Assembly: GCF_014199415.1 (NCBI RefSeq)
Contig: NZ_JACIJN010000001.1
Span: forward strand, 496,001-560,000
Direction: 5' to 3'
Length of the DNA: 64,000 nt
Source of the DNA: Sphingomonas endophytica
GTDB lineage: Bacteria; Pseudomonadota; Alphaproteobacteria; Sphingomonadales; Sphingomonadaceae
Part shown: positions 35,510 to 43,715 of the stretch, piece after piece
Numbering within the stretch: the stretch's first letter is position 1
How the letters are laid out: each line of letters starts with the position of its first letter
Notes under the pieces: generated by a model
Database searches by the model: none
Seen by the model: the letters and a program-made list of their open reading frames with translations, nothing else
What the model was told of the DNA's origin: nothing
Position numbers and translations under genes: made by a program

Positions 35510-37330
35510 TTACGCCGCCTTGGCGCGGCTGGCGCGCTTGCGCTCGTTCGGATCGAGGTAGCGCTTGCGCAGCCGGATCGTCTTGGGGGTCACCTCGACC
35601 ATCTCGTCGTCGTCGATATACGCAATCGCCTGTTCCAGCGTCATCTTCTTCGGCGGGGTCAGGCGAATCGCATCGTCCTTGCCGCCCGACGCGCGGAAGT
35701 TGGTCAGCTGCTTCGCCTTCATCGGGTTGACCTCGAGGTCATCCGTCTTGGCGTTCTCGCCGATGATCATGCCCTCGTAGAGCGCCTCGCCGTGGCCGAC
35801 GAACAGGATGCCGCGATCCTCGAGCGGACCGAGCGCATAGCCCTGCGCCTCGCCCGCGCCGTTCGAGATGAGGACGCCGTTCTTGCGGCCCTCGATATTG
35901 CCCTTGTGCGGGCCGTACTTCTCGAACAGCCGGTTCATGATCCCGGTGCCGCGCGTGTCCGACAGGAACTCGCCGTGATAGCCGATCATCCCGCGCGACG
36001 GCGCGGAGAAGGTGATGCGCGTCTTGCCGCCGGTCGACGGGCGCATGTCGGTCATCTCGGCCTTGCGGAGGTTCATCTTCTCGACGACCGTACCCGAATG
36101 CTCCTCATCGACGTCGATGATGACGGTTTCGTACGGCTCGGTCTTCTTGCCGTCCTCGTCCTCGCCGAACAGCACGCGCGGACGGCTGATCCCCAGCTCG
36201 AAGCCTTCGCGGCGCATCGTCTCGATCAGCACGCCGAGCTGAAGCTCGCCGCGGCCCGCCACCTCGAAGCTGTCGCGGTCGGCGGCCTCGGTCACCTTGA
36301 TCGCGACGTTGGTCTCGGCTTCGCGCATCAGGCGATCGCGGATCATGCGGCTGGTGACCTTGCTGCCCTCGCGCCCCGCCATCGGCGAGTCGTTGACCGC
36401 GAAGCGCATCGACAGCGTCGGCGGATCGATCGGCTGCGCCTGGATCGGCACGCTGACGGTGGTGTCGCAAATCGTGTTGGCGACGGTCGCGACCGCGAGA
36501 CCGGCGAGCGAGATGATGTCGCCCGCACGTGCCTCTTCGACCGGGACACGCTCCAGCCCGCGGAAGCTCATCAGCTTCGACGCGCGGCCGGTTTCGATCA
36601 CATTGCCCTGGTTATCGAGCGCGTGGATCGGCTGGTTGAGCTTCACGACGCCCGACTGGACGCGGCCGGTAAGGATACGGCCGAGGAAGTTGTCGCGGTC
36701 GAGCAGCGTGACGAGGAAGCTGAACGGCGCGTCCTGGTCCAGCGCGGGCGGCGGGACGTGATCGACGATCTTCTGGAACAGCGGGGTCAGCGTGCCCTCG
36801 CGACGGTCCATGTCGGTCGAGGCATAGCCGTTGCGGCCCGAGGCGTAGAGGACCGGGAAGTCGAGCTGCTCGTCGGACGCCTCAAGCGCGACGAACAGGT
36901 CGAACACCTCGTCGAGCACTTCCTGGATGCGCGCGTCCGACCGGTCGACCTTGTTGACGACGACGATCGGGCGCAGCCCCAGCGCCAGCGCCTTGCCGGT
37001 GACGAACTTGGTCTGCGGCATCGCGCCCTCGGCGGCGTCGACCAGCAGGATCACGCCGTCGACCATCGAGAGGATCCGCTCCACCTCGCCGCCGAAGTCG
37101 GCGTGGCCCGGCGTATCGACGATGTTGATGCGCGTGCCTTCCCACTCGATCGAGGTCGGCTTGGCGAGAATGGTGATCCCGCGCTCCTTTTCGAGGTCGT
37201 TCGAGTCCATCGCGCGTTCCTCGACGCGCTGGTTGTCGCGGAACGTGCCCGACTGGCGGAAAAGCTGATCGACGAGAGTGGTTTTGCCATGATCGACGTG
37301 CGCGATGATGGCGATATTGCGCAGGTTCAT
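35510..37330 (-). CDS. typA: Translational GTPase TypA/BipA
   Basis: Ribosome-associated GTPase of the EF-G superfamily, 606 residues, the expected length. G1 is AHVDHGKTT (about 10-18), the switch region is RGITILAKPTSIEW, G3 is DTPGHADF, G4 is NKVDR. Domains II, III and V follow, and a TypA-specific C-terminal end with a basic tail (KRYLDPNERKRASRAKAA). Involved in stress and 50S assembly in other bacteria. It stands alone; a hairpin lies between it and the upstream metallothionein gene. Confidence 0.96.
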   Translation of the reverse strand: MNLRNIAIIAHVDHGKTTLVDQLFRQSGTFRDNQRVEERAMDSNDLEKERGITILAKPTSIEWEGTRINIVDTPGHADFGGEVERILSMVDGVILLVDAAEGAMPQTKFVTGKALALGLRPIVVVNKVDRSDARIQEVLDEVFDLFVALEASDEQLDFPVLYASGRNGYASTDMDRREGTLTPLFQKIVDHVPPPALDQDAPFSFLVTLLDRDNFLGRILTGRVQSGVVKLNQPIHALDNQGNVIETGRASKLMSFRGLERVPVEEARAGDIISLAGLAVATVANTICDTTVSVPIQAQPIDPPTLSMRFAVNDSPMAGREGSKVTSRMIRDRLMREAETNVAIKVTEAADRDSFEVAGRGELQLGVLIETMRREGFELGISRPRVLFGEDEDGKKTEPYETVIIDVDEEHSGTVVEKMNLRKAEMTDMRPSTGGKTRITFSAPSRGMIGYHGEFLSDTRGTGIMNRLFEKYGPHKGNIEGRKNGVLISNGAGEAQGYALGPLEDRGILFVGHGEALYEGMIIGENAKTDDLEVNPMKAKQLTNFRASGGKDDAIRLTPPKKMTLEQAIAYIDDDEMVEVTPKTIRLRKRYLDPNERKRASRAKAA

Positions 37331-37427
37331 ACGGGTTCCTGAGGGTGGCCCGCTTGTCCGCAGGCAGTTTCGCCGCGCCGCATAGCGGAAAGTTCCCGCG
37401 ATGACCAGCCTTGGCGCAGAACGCGGA

Positions 37428-37460
37428 CGGGCCGGCCACCCCGAAGGAGTGACCGGCCCG
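37428..37460 (-). terminator. Hairpin between metallothionein gene and typA
   Basis: CGGGCCGGCCAC (37428-37439) pairs with GTGACCGGCCCG (37449-37460) with one mismatch. It is downstream of the metallothionein gene on the minus strand. No T tract is present. Confidence 0.6.
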
Positions 37461-37485
37461 CTTCACGCAAGCAAACGCCGCGCGA

Positions 37486-37656
37486 TCAGCCGTGGCAGGC
37501 GCAGCCGGCGTGCTCGCAGCCATCGCCATCGGCGTGATGCTGGGCGCAGGAATCGCTGCAGAAGCTGCGGCCCTCGGCCTCGACGGCCTTGCCGGGGGTG
37601 ACGATGCACACGCAATCGGCGCAGCCGCACTTCACCATTTCGACGTTGACGGTCAT
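37486..37656 (-). CDS. Metallothionein (SmtA/BmtA-like), 56 aa
   Basis: Small cytosolic metal-binding protein. Reading the minus strand from ATG 37656 gives 56 residues with nine Cys (10, 12, 15, 17, 33, 37, 47, 52, 54) and four His (40, 41, 49, 55), starting MTVNVEMVKCGCADCVC. Size and Cys count equal those of the cyanobacterial zinc metallothionein SmtA. The start lies 4 bp after the stop of the ArsR/SmtB-type repressor gene, and AGGA within that gene's end serves as ribosome site. The pair is a metal-inducible detox operon. Zn/Cd is likely; which metal is not provable here. Confidence 0.92.
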   Translation of the reverse strand: MTVNVEMVKCGCADCVCIVTPGKAVEAEGRSFCSDSCAQHHADGDGCEHAGCACHG

Positions 37657-37660
37657 GATC

Positions 37661-37966
37661 CTAATCCTCGTGATTGTGGTCTTCGGGTTCCAGAACGTGG
37701 TCCATCATGTTGGTCAGCATGACGCGGACGTGGCAGTCGGGGATCGCGTAGAACACGTTCCGCCCCTGCCGGCTCTGACTGAGCAGCCGCCCCGCGCGCA
37801 GCAGCCGTAGATGCTGCGACACGAGGCTCTGACTGACACCGAGTTCTTCGGTCAGCTCGCCCACCGAGCGCGGCCCGTCGAGACAGGCAGCGACCAGCCG
37901 CAGGCGGTTCGGTTCTCCGAGCAGCCGGAACAGCTCCGACAGTTGCGCACTTTCATCCGGTGTCAT
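37661..37966 (-). CDS. ArsR/SmtB-family metal-sensing repressor
   Basis: A 101-residue winged-helix repressor that leaves DNA when metal binds. Recognition helix region VGELTEELGVSQSLVSQHLRLL (35-56). The alpha-5 metal site of SmtB-type sensors is complete: Asp77, His79, His90 and Glu93 in the DxHx10HxxE pattern, typical of zinc sensors. The alpha-3 CxC site is absent. The C-terminus is His/Asp-rich (DHNHED). Upstream is a consensus promoter overlapped by a 12-2-12 operator, so it represses itself and the metallothionein. Confidence 0.93.
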   Translation of the reverse strand: MTPDESAQLSELFRLLGEPNRLRLVAACLDGPRSVGELTEELGVSQSLVSQHLRLLRAGRLLSQSRQGRNVFYAIPDCHVRVMLTNMMDHVLEPEDHNHED

Positions 37967-37977
37967 GGCACCTCATG

Positions 37978-38020
37978 TATGAACGAATGCTCATATATTC
38001 ATCTGTTTATTAGTTGTCAA
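37978..38020 (-). promoter_or_regulatory. smtB-type promoter with 12-2-12 operator
   Basis: On the minus strand a perfect -35 TTGACA (38020-38015) is followed after exactly 17 bp by -10 TATATG (37997-37992). Overlapping the -10 is an imperfect 12-2-12 inverted repeat (38003-37978): GATGAATATATG, AG, CATTCGTTCATA, 8 of 12 positions matching. This is the standard operator form for SmtB/ArsR repressors. GAGGTG before ATG 37966 is the ribosome site. Confidence 0.85.
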
Positions 38021-38072
38021 GGCTAATATATCGGCAGCAGGCTTGCCGCATGCACTTGTGACGCCGGTCAGC

Positions 38073-38090
38073 GTGTTATATCTATAACAC
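38073..38090 (+). promoter_or_regulatory. Perfect 18-bp palindrome upstream of telA
   Basis: GTGTTATATCTATAACAC has 8-bp perfect arms with a 2-bp spacer. It overlaps a possible -10 (TATCTA, 38079-38084) that lies 17 bp from TTGTGA (38056-38061). It is likely a repressor operator for the tel operon; the regulator is unknown. Confidence 0.7.
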
Positions 38091-38152
38091 GGTTGTGCAA
38101 ACGCCCGGAACGCGGGACAAAGGCTGTGCCGAGAAAGAAGGATGACGTGACG

Positions 38153-39358
38153 ATGGCGACCGCTCCGAACGACGCGACCGAGCCGACTTTGGTGCTCACC
38201 CCGCCCGATCCGGTGCCCGAGGTCCGCGCCGAAAAGGCCGCCGGGCTGGTGCCGGTCGACGACACCAAGCGCAGCGAGCTGGAGCGACGCGTCGACGCGT
38301 TCGTCGAGCAACTCGTCAACGAGGACGTCAACTCGCCCGAATTCGGCAAGCGCGTCGATGCGATCACCGCGATGGGGCAGAAGGAGATTCGCGACGCCGC
38401 CGGCCAGTCGAACCGCTTCCTCGACCGTCCGGTGCGGGCGATGGATCAGGAGGCCGGGGTCGGCAAGGACCTCGCCGAGCTGCGCCGGGTCGTCGAGGAC
38501 CTCGATCCCGGCAAGCGCGGCAAGCTGACCACGCCGCAAAAGTTGTTCGGGGTGATTCCGTTCGGCAACAAGGTCCGCAACTATTTCGACGGCTACAAAT
38601 CGTCGCAGACGCATATCGCCTCGATCCTGAAGAGCCTGGGCAGCGGCAAGGACGAGCTGCTGATGGACAATGCCGCGATCGATACCGAGCGCGCCAACCT
38701 GTGGTCGGCGATGGGGCGGCTGGAGCAGATGATCCATCTGTCGCGCACGATGGACGCGCGGCTGGAGGACAAGGCCAACGAGCTGGACCATATCGATCCG
38801 GCCAAGGCCAAGGCGATCCGCGAGAGCGCCTTGTTCTACGCGCGGCAGCGCACGCAGGACCTGCTGACGCAGATGGCGGTGACGGTGCAGGGCTATCTGG
38901 CGCTCGATCTGGTCAAGAAGAACAATGTCGAGCTGATCAAGGGCGTCGATCGCGCGAGCACCACGACGGTCGCGGCGCTGCGCACCGCGGTGACGGTCGC
39001 GCAGGCGCTGACCAACCAGAAACTGGTGCTGGAGCAGATCACGCAGCTCAACACCACCACGGCCGGACTGATCGATTCGACCGGTAACCTGCTGCGCCAG
39101 AACACTGCACGCATCCATGAGCAGGCGGCGGCGTCGACGATCCCGATGGAGACGCTGCAACGCGCGTTCCAGAACATCTATGACACGATGGATGCGATCG
39201 ACACGTTCAAGCTGAAGGCGCTCGACACGATGAAGGTGACGGTCGACACGCTCGGCAACGAGGTCGAGAAGTCGCGCGGCTATATCGCGCGCGCCGAGGG
39301 CGCGACGCAGAACCGCGTCGCGGGCGGGGCCGAGCAGTTCAAGCTGGAGTCGCTGTGA
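38153..39358 (+). CDS. Toxic anion resistance protein TelA/KlaA-like
   Basis: Cytosolic protein of 401 residues of the TelA family, found in tellurite and general stress loci. It is largely helical, with long charged heptad stretches; family blocks include TTPQKLFGVIPFGNKVRNYFDGYKSS (about 121-146) and VKKNNVELIKGVDRASTTTVAALRTAV (about 256-282). The biochemical role is not established in the family. ATG 38153 is chosen; GTG 38147 is closer to the AAGGA and also possible. Its stop overlaps the next start (GTGA). Confidence 0.88.
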   Translation: MATAPNDATEPTLVLTPPDPVPEVRAEKAAGLVPVDDTKRSELERRVDAFVEQLVNEDVNSPEFGKRVDAITAMGQKEIRDAAGQSNRFLDRPVRAMDQEAGVGKDLAELRRVVEDLDPGKRGKLTTPQKLFGVIPFGNKVRNYFDGYKSSQTHIASILKSLGSGKDELLMDNAAIDTERANLWSAMGRLEQMIHLSRTMDARLEDKANELDHIDPAKAKAIRESALFYARQRTQDLLTQMAVTVQGYLALDLVKKNNVELIKGVDRASTTTVAALRTAVTVAQALTNQKLVLEQITQLNTTTAGLIDSTGNLLRQNTARIHEQAAASTIPMETLQRAFQNIYDTMDAIDTFKLKALDTMKVTVDTLGNEVEKSRGYIARAEGATQNRVAGGAEQFKLESL

Positions 39359-40053
39359 CAGACGTCGACGACGCGATCGCGGTCGCGCAGGTTGCGCGCG
39401 AGCGGCGGCGCGGCGGCGCGGTGATCCCGCTCCAGCGCCGCCCGCGGCGCGGGCGCGGCGGGCGGCGCAAGCGCGCGGCGGTGGTGGCGATCGGCGCGGG
39501 GCTGGTCCTGACCGTTGCGATGCTGATGGGGCTCGGCGCGTTCGGGATGGTCGCGGTGGCGGCGCTGATCGCGGCGCTGACGCTGCTGGTGCTGTTCGCG
39601 CCCGCCACCCCGGTGCCAACCCCCGAGCGGATCGTTAAGTCGGAAGTGAAGGCGGTGCCCGCGCAGGCGGCGCGCTGGCTTGACGCGCGACGCGCGGCGC
39701 TGCCCGCGCCGGCGGCGGGGGTGCTCGACCAGCTCGACGTGCGGCTCGACACGCTGGGCGTGCAGGTCGCAACACTCGACGAGGACAGCCCGCTGACCGC
39801 CGAGCTGCGGCGGCTGGTCGGCGAGCAACTGCCGGGCTTCGTGGAGGATTACGCACGTGTGCCCCCGGCGATGCGCAGCACGCCGCGCAACGGGATGACC
39901 CCGGACCAGCAACTCATCGAAGGGCTCGGCGTGATCGAACGAGAGCTGGGCGAGATCAGCGAGCGGCTGGCGCAGGGCGATCTCGACGCGCTGGAGACCA
40001 AGCGGCGCTATCTGCAGGTCAAATACGAGGAAGATGCGGCGCCGGGGGAGTGA
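39355..40053 (+). CDS. XpaC-like membrane protein partner of TelA
   Basis: A 232-residue protein with a basic N-terminal region (RRRGGAVIPLQRRPRRGRGGRRKR), two adjacent TM helices (about 41-82) and a soluble helical domain after it. Arrangement and pairing with TelA match the XpaC (5-bromo-4-chloroindolyl phosphate hydrolysis) family, which is regularly next to telA homologues. The call leans on this context. GTG 39355 overlaps the telA stop. Confidence 0.65.
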   Translation: MTDVDDAIAVAQVARERRRGGAVIPLQRRPRRGRGGRRKRAAVVAIGAGLVLTVAMLMGLGAFGMVAVAALIAALTLLVLFAPATPVPTPERIVKSEVKAVPAQAARWLDARRAALPAPAAGVLDQLDVRLDTLGVQVATLDEDSPLTAELRRLVGEQLPGFVEDYARVPPAMRSTPRNGMTPDQQLIEGLGVIERELGEISERLAQGDLDALETKRRYLQVKYEEDAAPGE

Positions 40054-40108
40054 TCATCCCCTGTCGTCGCGGGATCACGCTTTTTCTATGCGGTAATCAA
40101 AGAGCGGT

Positions 40109-40129
40109 GCCCCGGATCGAGTCCGGGGC
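40109..40129. repeat. Short palindrome between telA operon and tRNA
   Basis: GCCCCGGA (40109-40116) pairs perfectly with TCCGGGGC (40122-40129). It is followed by GACGGGG, like other palindromes in the window, and may be a degenerate repeat or terminator for the tel operon. Confidence 0.55.
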
Positions 40130-40211
40130 GACGGGGTTGAAGGATCGGCAGGCCCCCTTGATCCGCCACCGGACGGCTGTATGGAAGGCGCTCCGGCGGG
40201 AACACCGCATC

Positions 40212-40287
40212 GGGCGCTTAGCTCAGCTGGTAGAGCGGCTCGTTTACACCGAGTAGGTCGGCGGTTCGAACCCGTCAGCGCCCACCA
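40212..40287 (+). tRNA. tRNA-Val (anticodon TAC)
   Basis: A 76-nt cloverleaf including an encoded CCA end. Acceptor stem GGGCGCT/AGCGCCC, D-arm GCTC...GAGC, anticodon stem GCTCG/CGAGT-side with loop TTTACAC (anticodon TAC), T-arm with TTCGAAC loop. TAC reads valine GTA and GTG codons. Confidence 0.96.
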
Positions 40288-40292
40288 TCCCC

Positions 40293-41213
40293 TCACACGA
40301 ACGGCAACCGCGCCTCGGCCAGCGTCGCCACGTAGCGGTGCATCGCATCGCTCGCCGCGTCGGTAAGCGCCACGAAGGCGCGGCGGCCGTCTTCCGGGTC
40401 CGGCGCACGGACGAGCAACCGCGCGGCGGTCAGCTTGCCGATCCAGCGCAACGCGGTAGTCGGCGCCACCGCGGCGGCGATGCACAGGCTCGACACCGAG
40501 ACGCGTGCGCCCTCCAGCTGCGCGGCGAACAGGTCGAGCAGCATGTCCCACGCCGGGTCCTCGAACAGCCCGTCACCGAAGAAGCGATCGCGCAGCCGCC
40601 GCGCGCGCAGCACGTCGCGTACGGTCGACGCGGTGATGACGCTCTTCGCGGGGGCCGGCGCGAAGGCGCGGTGATGGTCCTCGGCACGCCCGCCACCGGT
40701 CTCGCCGGTAAGCCGCGCCAGCAGCTCGGCGATGCGCGCGACATCGGCGCTGAGCCGCGCGAGTTCCTCGCGCTGGCCATCGGCCGCGCGCACCACGCCC
40801 GCGCCGCTCGCCGCCACGACCGCCAGCGTGCCGATCCACTCGGCCTGATCGGGGGCGCAGAGCAGATGCACCTCGTCAGCGGCATCGCCGAGCGCGGCGA
40901 TCACCAGATCGATCTGCGCCACGCCCATCGCGACGACGCACCGCCACGCCTGCGCCTGCGCGAGCATCGCGACGATCGCGGCCACGTCATGCGCCAGTTC
41001 GTCGGGCGCACCGTCGAGATCGAACACCGCGACCGGCACGGGGTCAGGCAGCGCGGCCAGCGCCGTGGGCGCGTCGTGCAGCGCGATATGCGCGTTCAGC
41101 GCACCGCCGATCAGCGCGATCGCCTCCTGCGCGGCCGCACCGCCGCGCGCATCCATCGACGCGAGCACGAACGGGGTCGTGCGCGCGCCGGCAAAGCCGA
41201 ACGGGGTCGCCAT
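40293..41213 (-). CDS. MarR-like winged-helix protein with N-terminal extension
   Basis: A 306-residue protein. The C-terminal third (about 205-300) is a winged helix: LLDLFAAQLEGARVSVSSLCIAAAVAPTTALRWIGKLTAARLLVRAPDPEDGRRAFVALTDA, a MarR-type HTH with wing. The first 180 residues are Ala-rich with receiver-like alternation of strands and helices (VPVAVFDLDGAPDE), perhaps a degenerate response-regulator-like domain. Its target is unknown. The start lies 4 bp after the pntB stop on the same strand, making it the last gene of the pnt operon. Confidence 0.72.
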   Translation of the reverse strand: MATPFGFAGARTTPFVLASMDARGGAAAQEAIALIGGALNAHIALHDAPTALAALPDPVPVAVFDLDGAPDELAHDVAAIVAMLAQAQAWRCVVAMGVAQIDLVIAALGDAADEVHLLCAPDQAEWIGTLAVVAASGAGVVRAADGQREELARLSADVARIAELLARLTGETGGGRAEDHHRAFAPAPAKSVITASTVRDVLRARRLRDRFFGDGLFEDPAWDMLLDLFAAQLEGARVSVSSLCIAAAVAPTTALRWIGKLTAARLLVRAPDPEDGRRAFVALTDAASDAMHRYVATLAEARLPFV

Positions 41214-41216
41214 GGC

Positions 41217-42707
41217 TCAGTCGAGCGCCTTGACGATTTCCTCGACCATCTTCTTCGCGTCGGCCAGCAGCATCATGGTATTGTCCCTGTAGAAAACGTC
41301 GTTGTCGACGCCGGCATAGCCGACCCCGCCCATCGAACGTTTCACGAACAGCACCGTTTTGGCCTTTTCGACGTCGAGCACCGGCATGCCGTAGATCGGC
41401 GAGGTCTTGTCGGTCTTCGCCGCCGGGTTGGTGACGTCGTTGGCGCCGATCACGAACGCGACGTCGGTCTGCGCGAACTCGGAGTTGATGTCCTCCAGCT
41501 CGAACACCTCGTCGTAGGGAACGTTCGCTTCGGCCAGCAACACGTTCATATGCCCCGGCATCCGCCCCGCCACCGGATGGATCGCATATTTGACGCGCAC
41601 GCCTTCGGCCTTCAATTTGTCGGCCATTTCACGCAGCACGTGCTGCGCCTGCGCGACCGCCATGCCATAGCCGGGGACGATGATGACCTGCTCGGCCTGG
41701 CTCATCAGGAAGGCGGCATCCTCGGCCGAACCGCGCTTCCACGGTCGATCCGTTTTGGCGGCACTTGCCCCGCCGCCGCCCGCCTCGGCGCCGAACCCGC
41801 CCGCGATCACGCTGACGAAGCTGCGGTTCATCGCGCGGCACATGATGTAGCTGAGAATCGCGCCCGACGAGCCGACCAAGGCGCCAGTGATGATCATCGC
41901 GCTGTTGTGGAGCGTGAAGCCCATCGCCGCCGCCGCCCAGCCCGAATAGCTGTTGAGCATCGACACCACGACCGGCATGTCCGCGCCGCCGATCGGGACG
42001 ATCAGCAGGAAGCCGATCGCGAAGCTGAGCGCGGTGATCGTCCAGAACACCCACGGGCTCTGGTCGAGCGTGAAATAGGCCACCAGCACGACGATCGCGG
42101 CGAGCACGCCGAGGTTAATGACGTGGCGCGCGGGCAGCAGGATCGGCGCGCCGCCCATGTTGCCGTTGAGCTTGAGGAAGGCGATCACCGAACCGGAGAA
42201 GGTGATCGCGCCGATCGCGACGCCCAGCCCCATCTCGATGCGGCTGACCGGGTTGATGAGCGCGACCGCGCCATCGGGGGTGAGCACCGGCAGTGCGATC
42301 CCGAACGCGACCGGGTTGAGGTACGCGGCGGCGGCTACCAGCACCGCGGCGAGCCCGACGAGGCTGTGGAAGGCGGCGACGAGCTGCGGCATCGCGGTCA
42401 TCGCGATGCGCCGCGCGGTGGTCAGCCCGATCGCCGCGCCTATCGCGATCGCGGCGACGATCTCGAACACCGCGACGGTGTCGATCGCCGAGAGCAGCGC
42501 CGCATAATCATAGCCTTCGACCAGGACGGTGATCGTCGGCACGTGCGTGACGAGCGTCGTCAGCACCGCGATGCCCATGCCGATCATGCCGAAGCGGTTG
42601 CCGCGCTGGCTGGTGGTCGGGCTCGACAGGCCACGCAAGGCGAGGATGAAGCACACGCCCGCGACGAGGTACGCGAAGGCGACCCATGGATTGACGGCGT
42701 GTGGCAC
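41217..42707 (-). CDS. pntB: Proton-translocating NAD(P) transhydrogenase subunit beta
   Basis: Membrane and NADP(H)-binding subunit of the enzyme that makes NADPH at the cost of the proton gradient. 496 residues: about nine TM helices (1-290) and a C-terminal NADP-binding domain III with VIIVPGYGMAVAQAQH, MNVLLAEANVPYDEV, and GANDVTNPAAK. The last two are catalytic-loop signatures. Separated from pntA2 by about 200 bp of palindromic repeats, although the genes belong together. Confidence 0.95.
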   Translation of the reverse strand: MPHAVNPWVAFAYLVAGVCFILALRGLSSPTTSQRGNRFGMIGMGIAVLTTLVTHVPTITVLVEGYDYAALLSAIDTVAVFEIVAAIAIGAAIGLTTARRIAMTAMPQLVAAFHSLVGLAAVLVAAAAYLNPVAFGIALPVLTPDGAVALINPVSRIEMGLGVAIGAITFSGSVIAFLKLNGNMGGAPILLPARHVINLGVLAAIVVLVAYFTLDQSPWVFWTITALSFAIGFLLIVPIGGADMPVVVSMLNSYSGWAAAAMGFTLHNSAMIITGALVGSSGAILSYIMCRAMNRSFVSVIAGGFGAEAGGGGASAAKTDRPWKRGSAEDAAFLMSQAEQVIIVPGYGMAVAQAQHVLREMADKLKAEGVRVKYAIHPVAGRMPGHMNVLLAEANVPYDEVFELEDINSEFAQTDVAFVIGANDVTNPAAKTDKTSPIYGMPVLDVEKAKTVLFVKRSMGGVGYAGVDNDVFYRDNTMMLLADAKKMVEEIVKALD

Positions 42708-42730
42708 TAGGCTCTGCTCCCCCCGCTCTA

Positions 42731-42924
42731 CGTCGCCCCCGCAAAGGCGGGGGCCTGTGTCTCTCCGGAGGGCGATGCTCCCCCCGCTCTACGTCGCCCC
42801 TGCGCAGGCGGGGGCCTATGTCTGTCTCGTACTTCGAGCGGTCTGGCACATGGATCGCGTGTCTGTGTCAGACCCTGTTCTTCCACTCGACAGCCATGGC
42901 CCCCTGCCTTCGCGGGGGCGACGG
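42731..42924. repeat. REPIN-like element, copy C (three palindromes)
   Basis: Three units of the same palindrome family: 42731-42760 and 42792-42822 in one orientation, and 42897-42924 inverted. The first two are a tandem direct duplication of about 60 bp that includes the upstream CTCCCCCCGCTCTACGTCG. The right end touches the stop codon of pntA2, so the element splits pntA2 from pntB. Confidence 0.85.
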
Positions 42925-43218
42925 TCACTTGGCCGCCGGCCGCTCCTTCTTCTTGTACATCGCCAGCATCCGCTGCGTGACCGCGAAGCCGCCGAAGATG
43001 TTGATGCTCGCCAGCACGACCGCCAGCAGCCCCAGCCACTTGCCGCCGATGCTGCCCGCCGCCGCGCTGGCGATCAGCGCGCCGACGATGATGACGCTGG
43101 AGATGGCGTTGGTCACCGCCATCAACGGCGTGTGCAGCGCGGGGGTCACCGACCAGACGACATAATAGCCGACGAAACACGCCAGCACGAAGATCGACAG
43201 GATCGCGATGAAGTCCAT
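42925..43218 (-). CDS. NAD(P) transhydrogenase subunit alpha part 2
   Basis: Small membrane subunit (97 residues, about three TM helices) corresponding to the C-terminal membrane part of single-chain PntA; alphaproteobacteria often carry it as a separate gene. Recognisable blocks are VTPALHTPLMAVTNAISSVIIVGAL and FGGFAVTQRML. ATG 43218 has AGAAGGGGG upstream. Between it and part 1 lies an unrelated secreted-protein gene. Confidence 0.93.
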   Translation of the reverse strand: MDFIAILSIFVLACFVGYYVVWSVTPALHTPLMAVTNAISSVIIVGALIASAAAGSIGGKWLGLLAVVLASINIFGGFAVTQRMLAMYKKKERPAAK

Positions 43219-43232
43219 GCTGCCCCCTTCTT

Positions 43233-43715
43233 TCAGCGCGGCGCCGCGACGGTACGGTCGCGCAGCGCCACCATCTCGGCGAAGATCCGGTCGCCCTCGG
43301 TGAAGATCTCGGTGCGGTCGCGCCTGGCCTCGGCCGCGACCAGCCGCGCCGCCTCGCGCTCGGCGCGGCGGCGCTGCGTCGCGGTGCGCGGCGGCGGCGG
43401 TGCGACCGCCGGCACCGCCACGGCGCGCTGGCAGTCGTAGACGGTTCTGCGATCGTGCTTCTCGCGATCCGACACCGCGCGCGCATAGATGCCCGCCAGC
43501 TTCGTGCCCTGCAACGACTCGACGAAGGCGGCGTCGCGCGCGGCATGCTGCGCGCGATAGGCGTTGATGACCTCCGGGTCGCAATGCGGCACGACGAACA
43601 TCTGGTAGCGATCGACGAGATCGTAGAACGCCTGACGATCGGCCTTGTCGGGCACGGCCGCGGTGGCCGTCGTCGCCAGCAGCAGCCCGGCCAGCGCCCC
43701 CCAGCCGCGCCTCAC
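43233..43715 (-). CDS. Exported protein of unknown function inside pnt operon
   Basis: A 160-residue protein with a signal peptide (MRRGWGALAGLLLATTATA-A). The mature part has a region with two Cys (VPHCDPEVI, VYDCQRA) that may form a disulfide, a proline-rich segment (VAPPPPR) and a charged helical tail. I do not recognise it. Its start overlaps the pntA1 stop (43712-43715) and its stop lies 14 bp before pntA2, so it is part of the operon. Confidence 0.7.
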   Translation of the reverse strand: MRRGWGALAGLLLATTATAAVPDKADRQAFYDLVDRYQMFVVPHCDPEVINAYRAQHAARDAAFVESLQGTKLAGIYARAVSDREKHDRRTVYDCQRAVAVPAVAPPPPRTATQRRRAEREAARLVAAEARRDRTEIFTEGDRIFAEMVALRDRTVAAPR

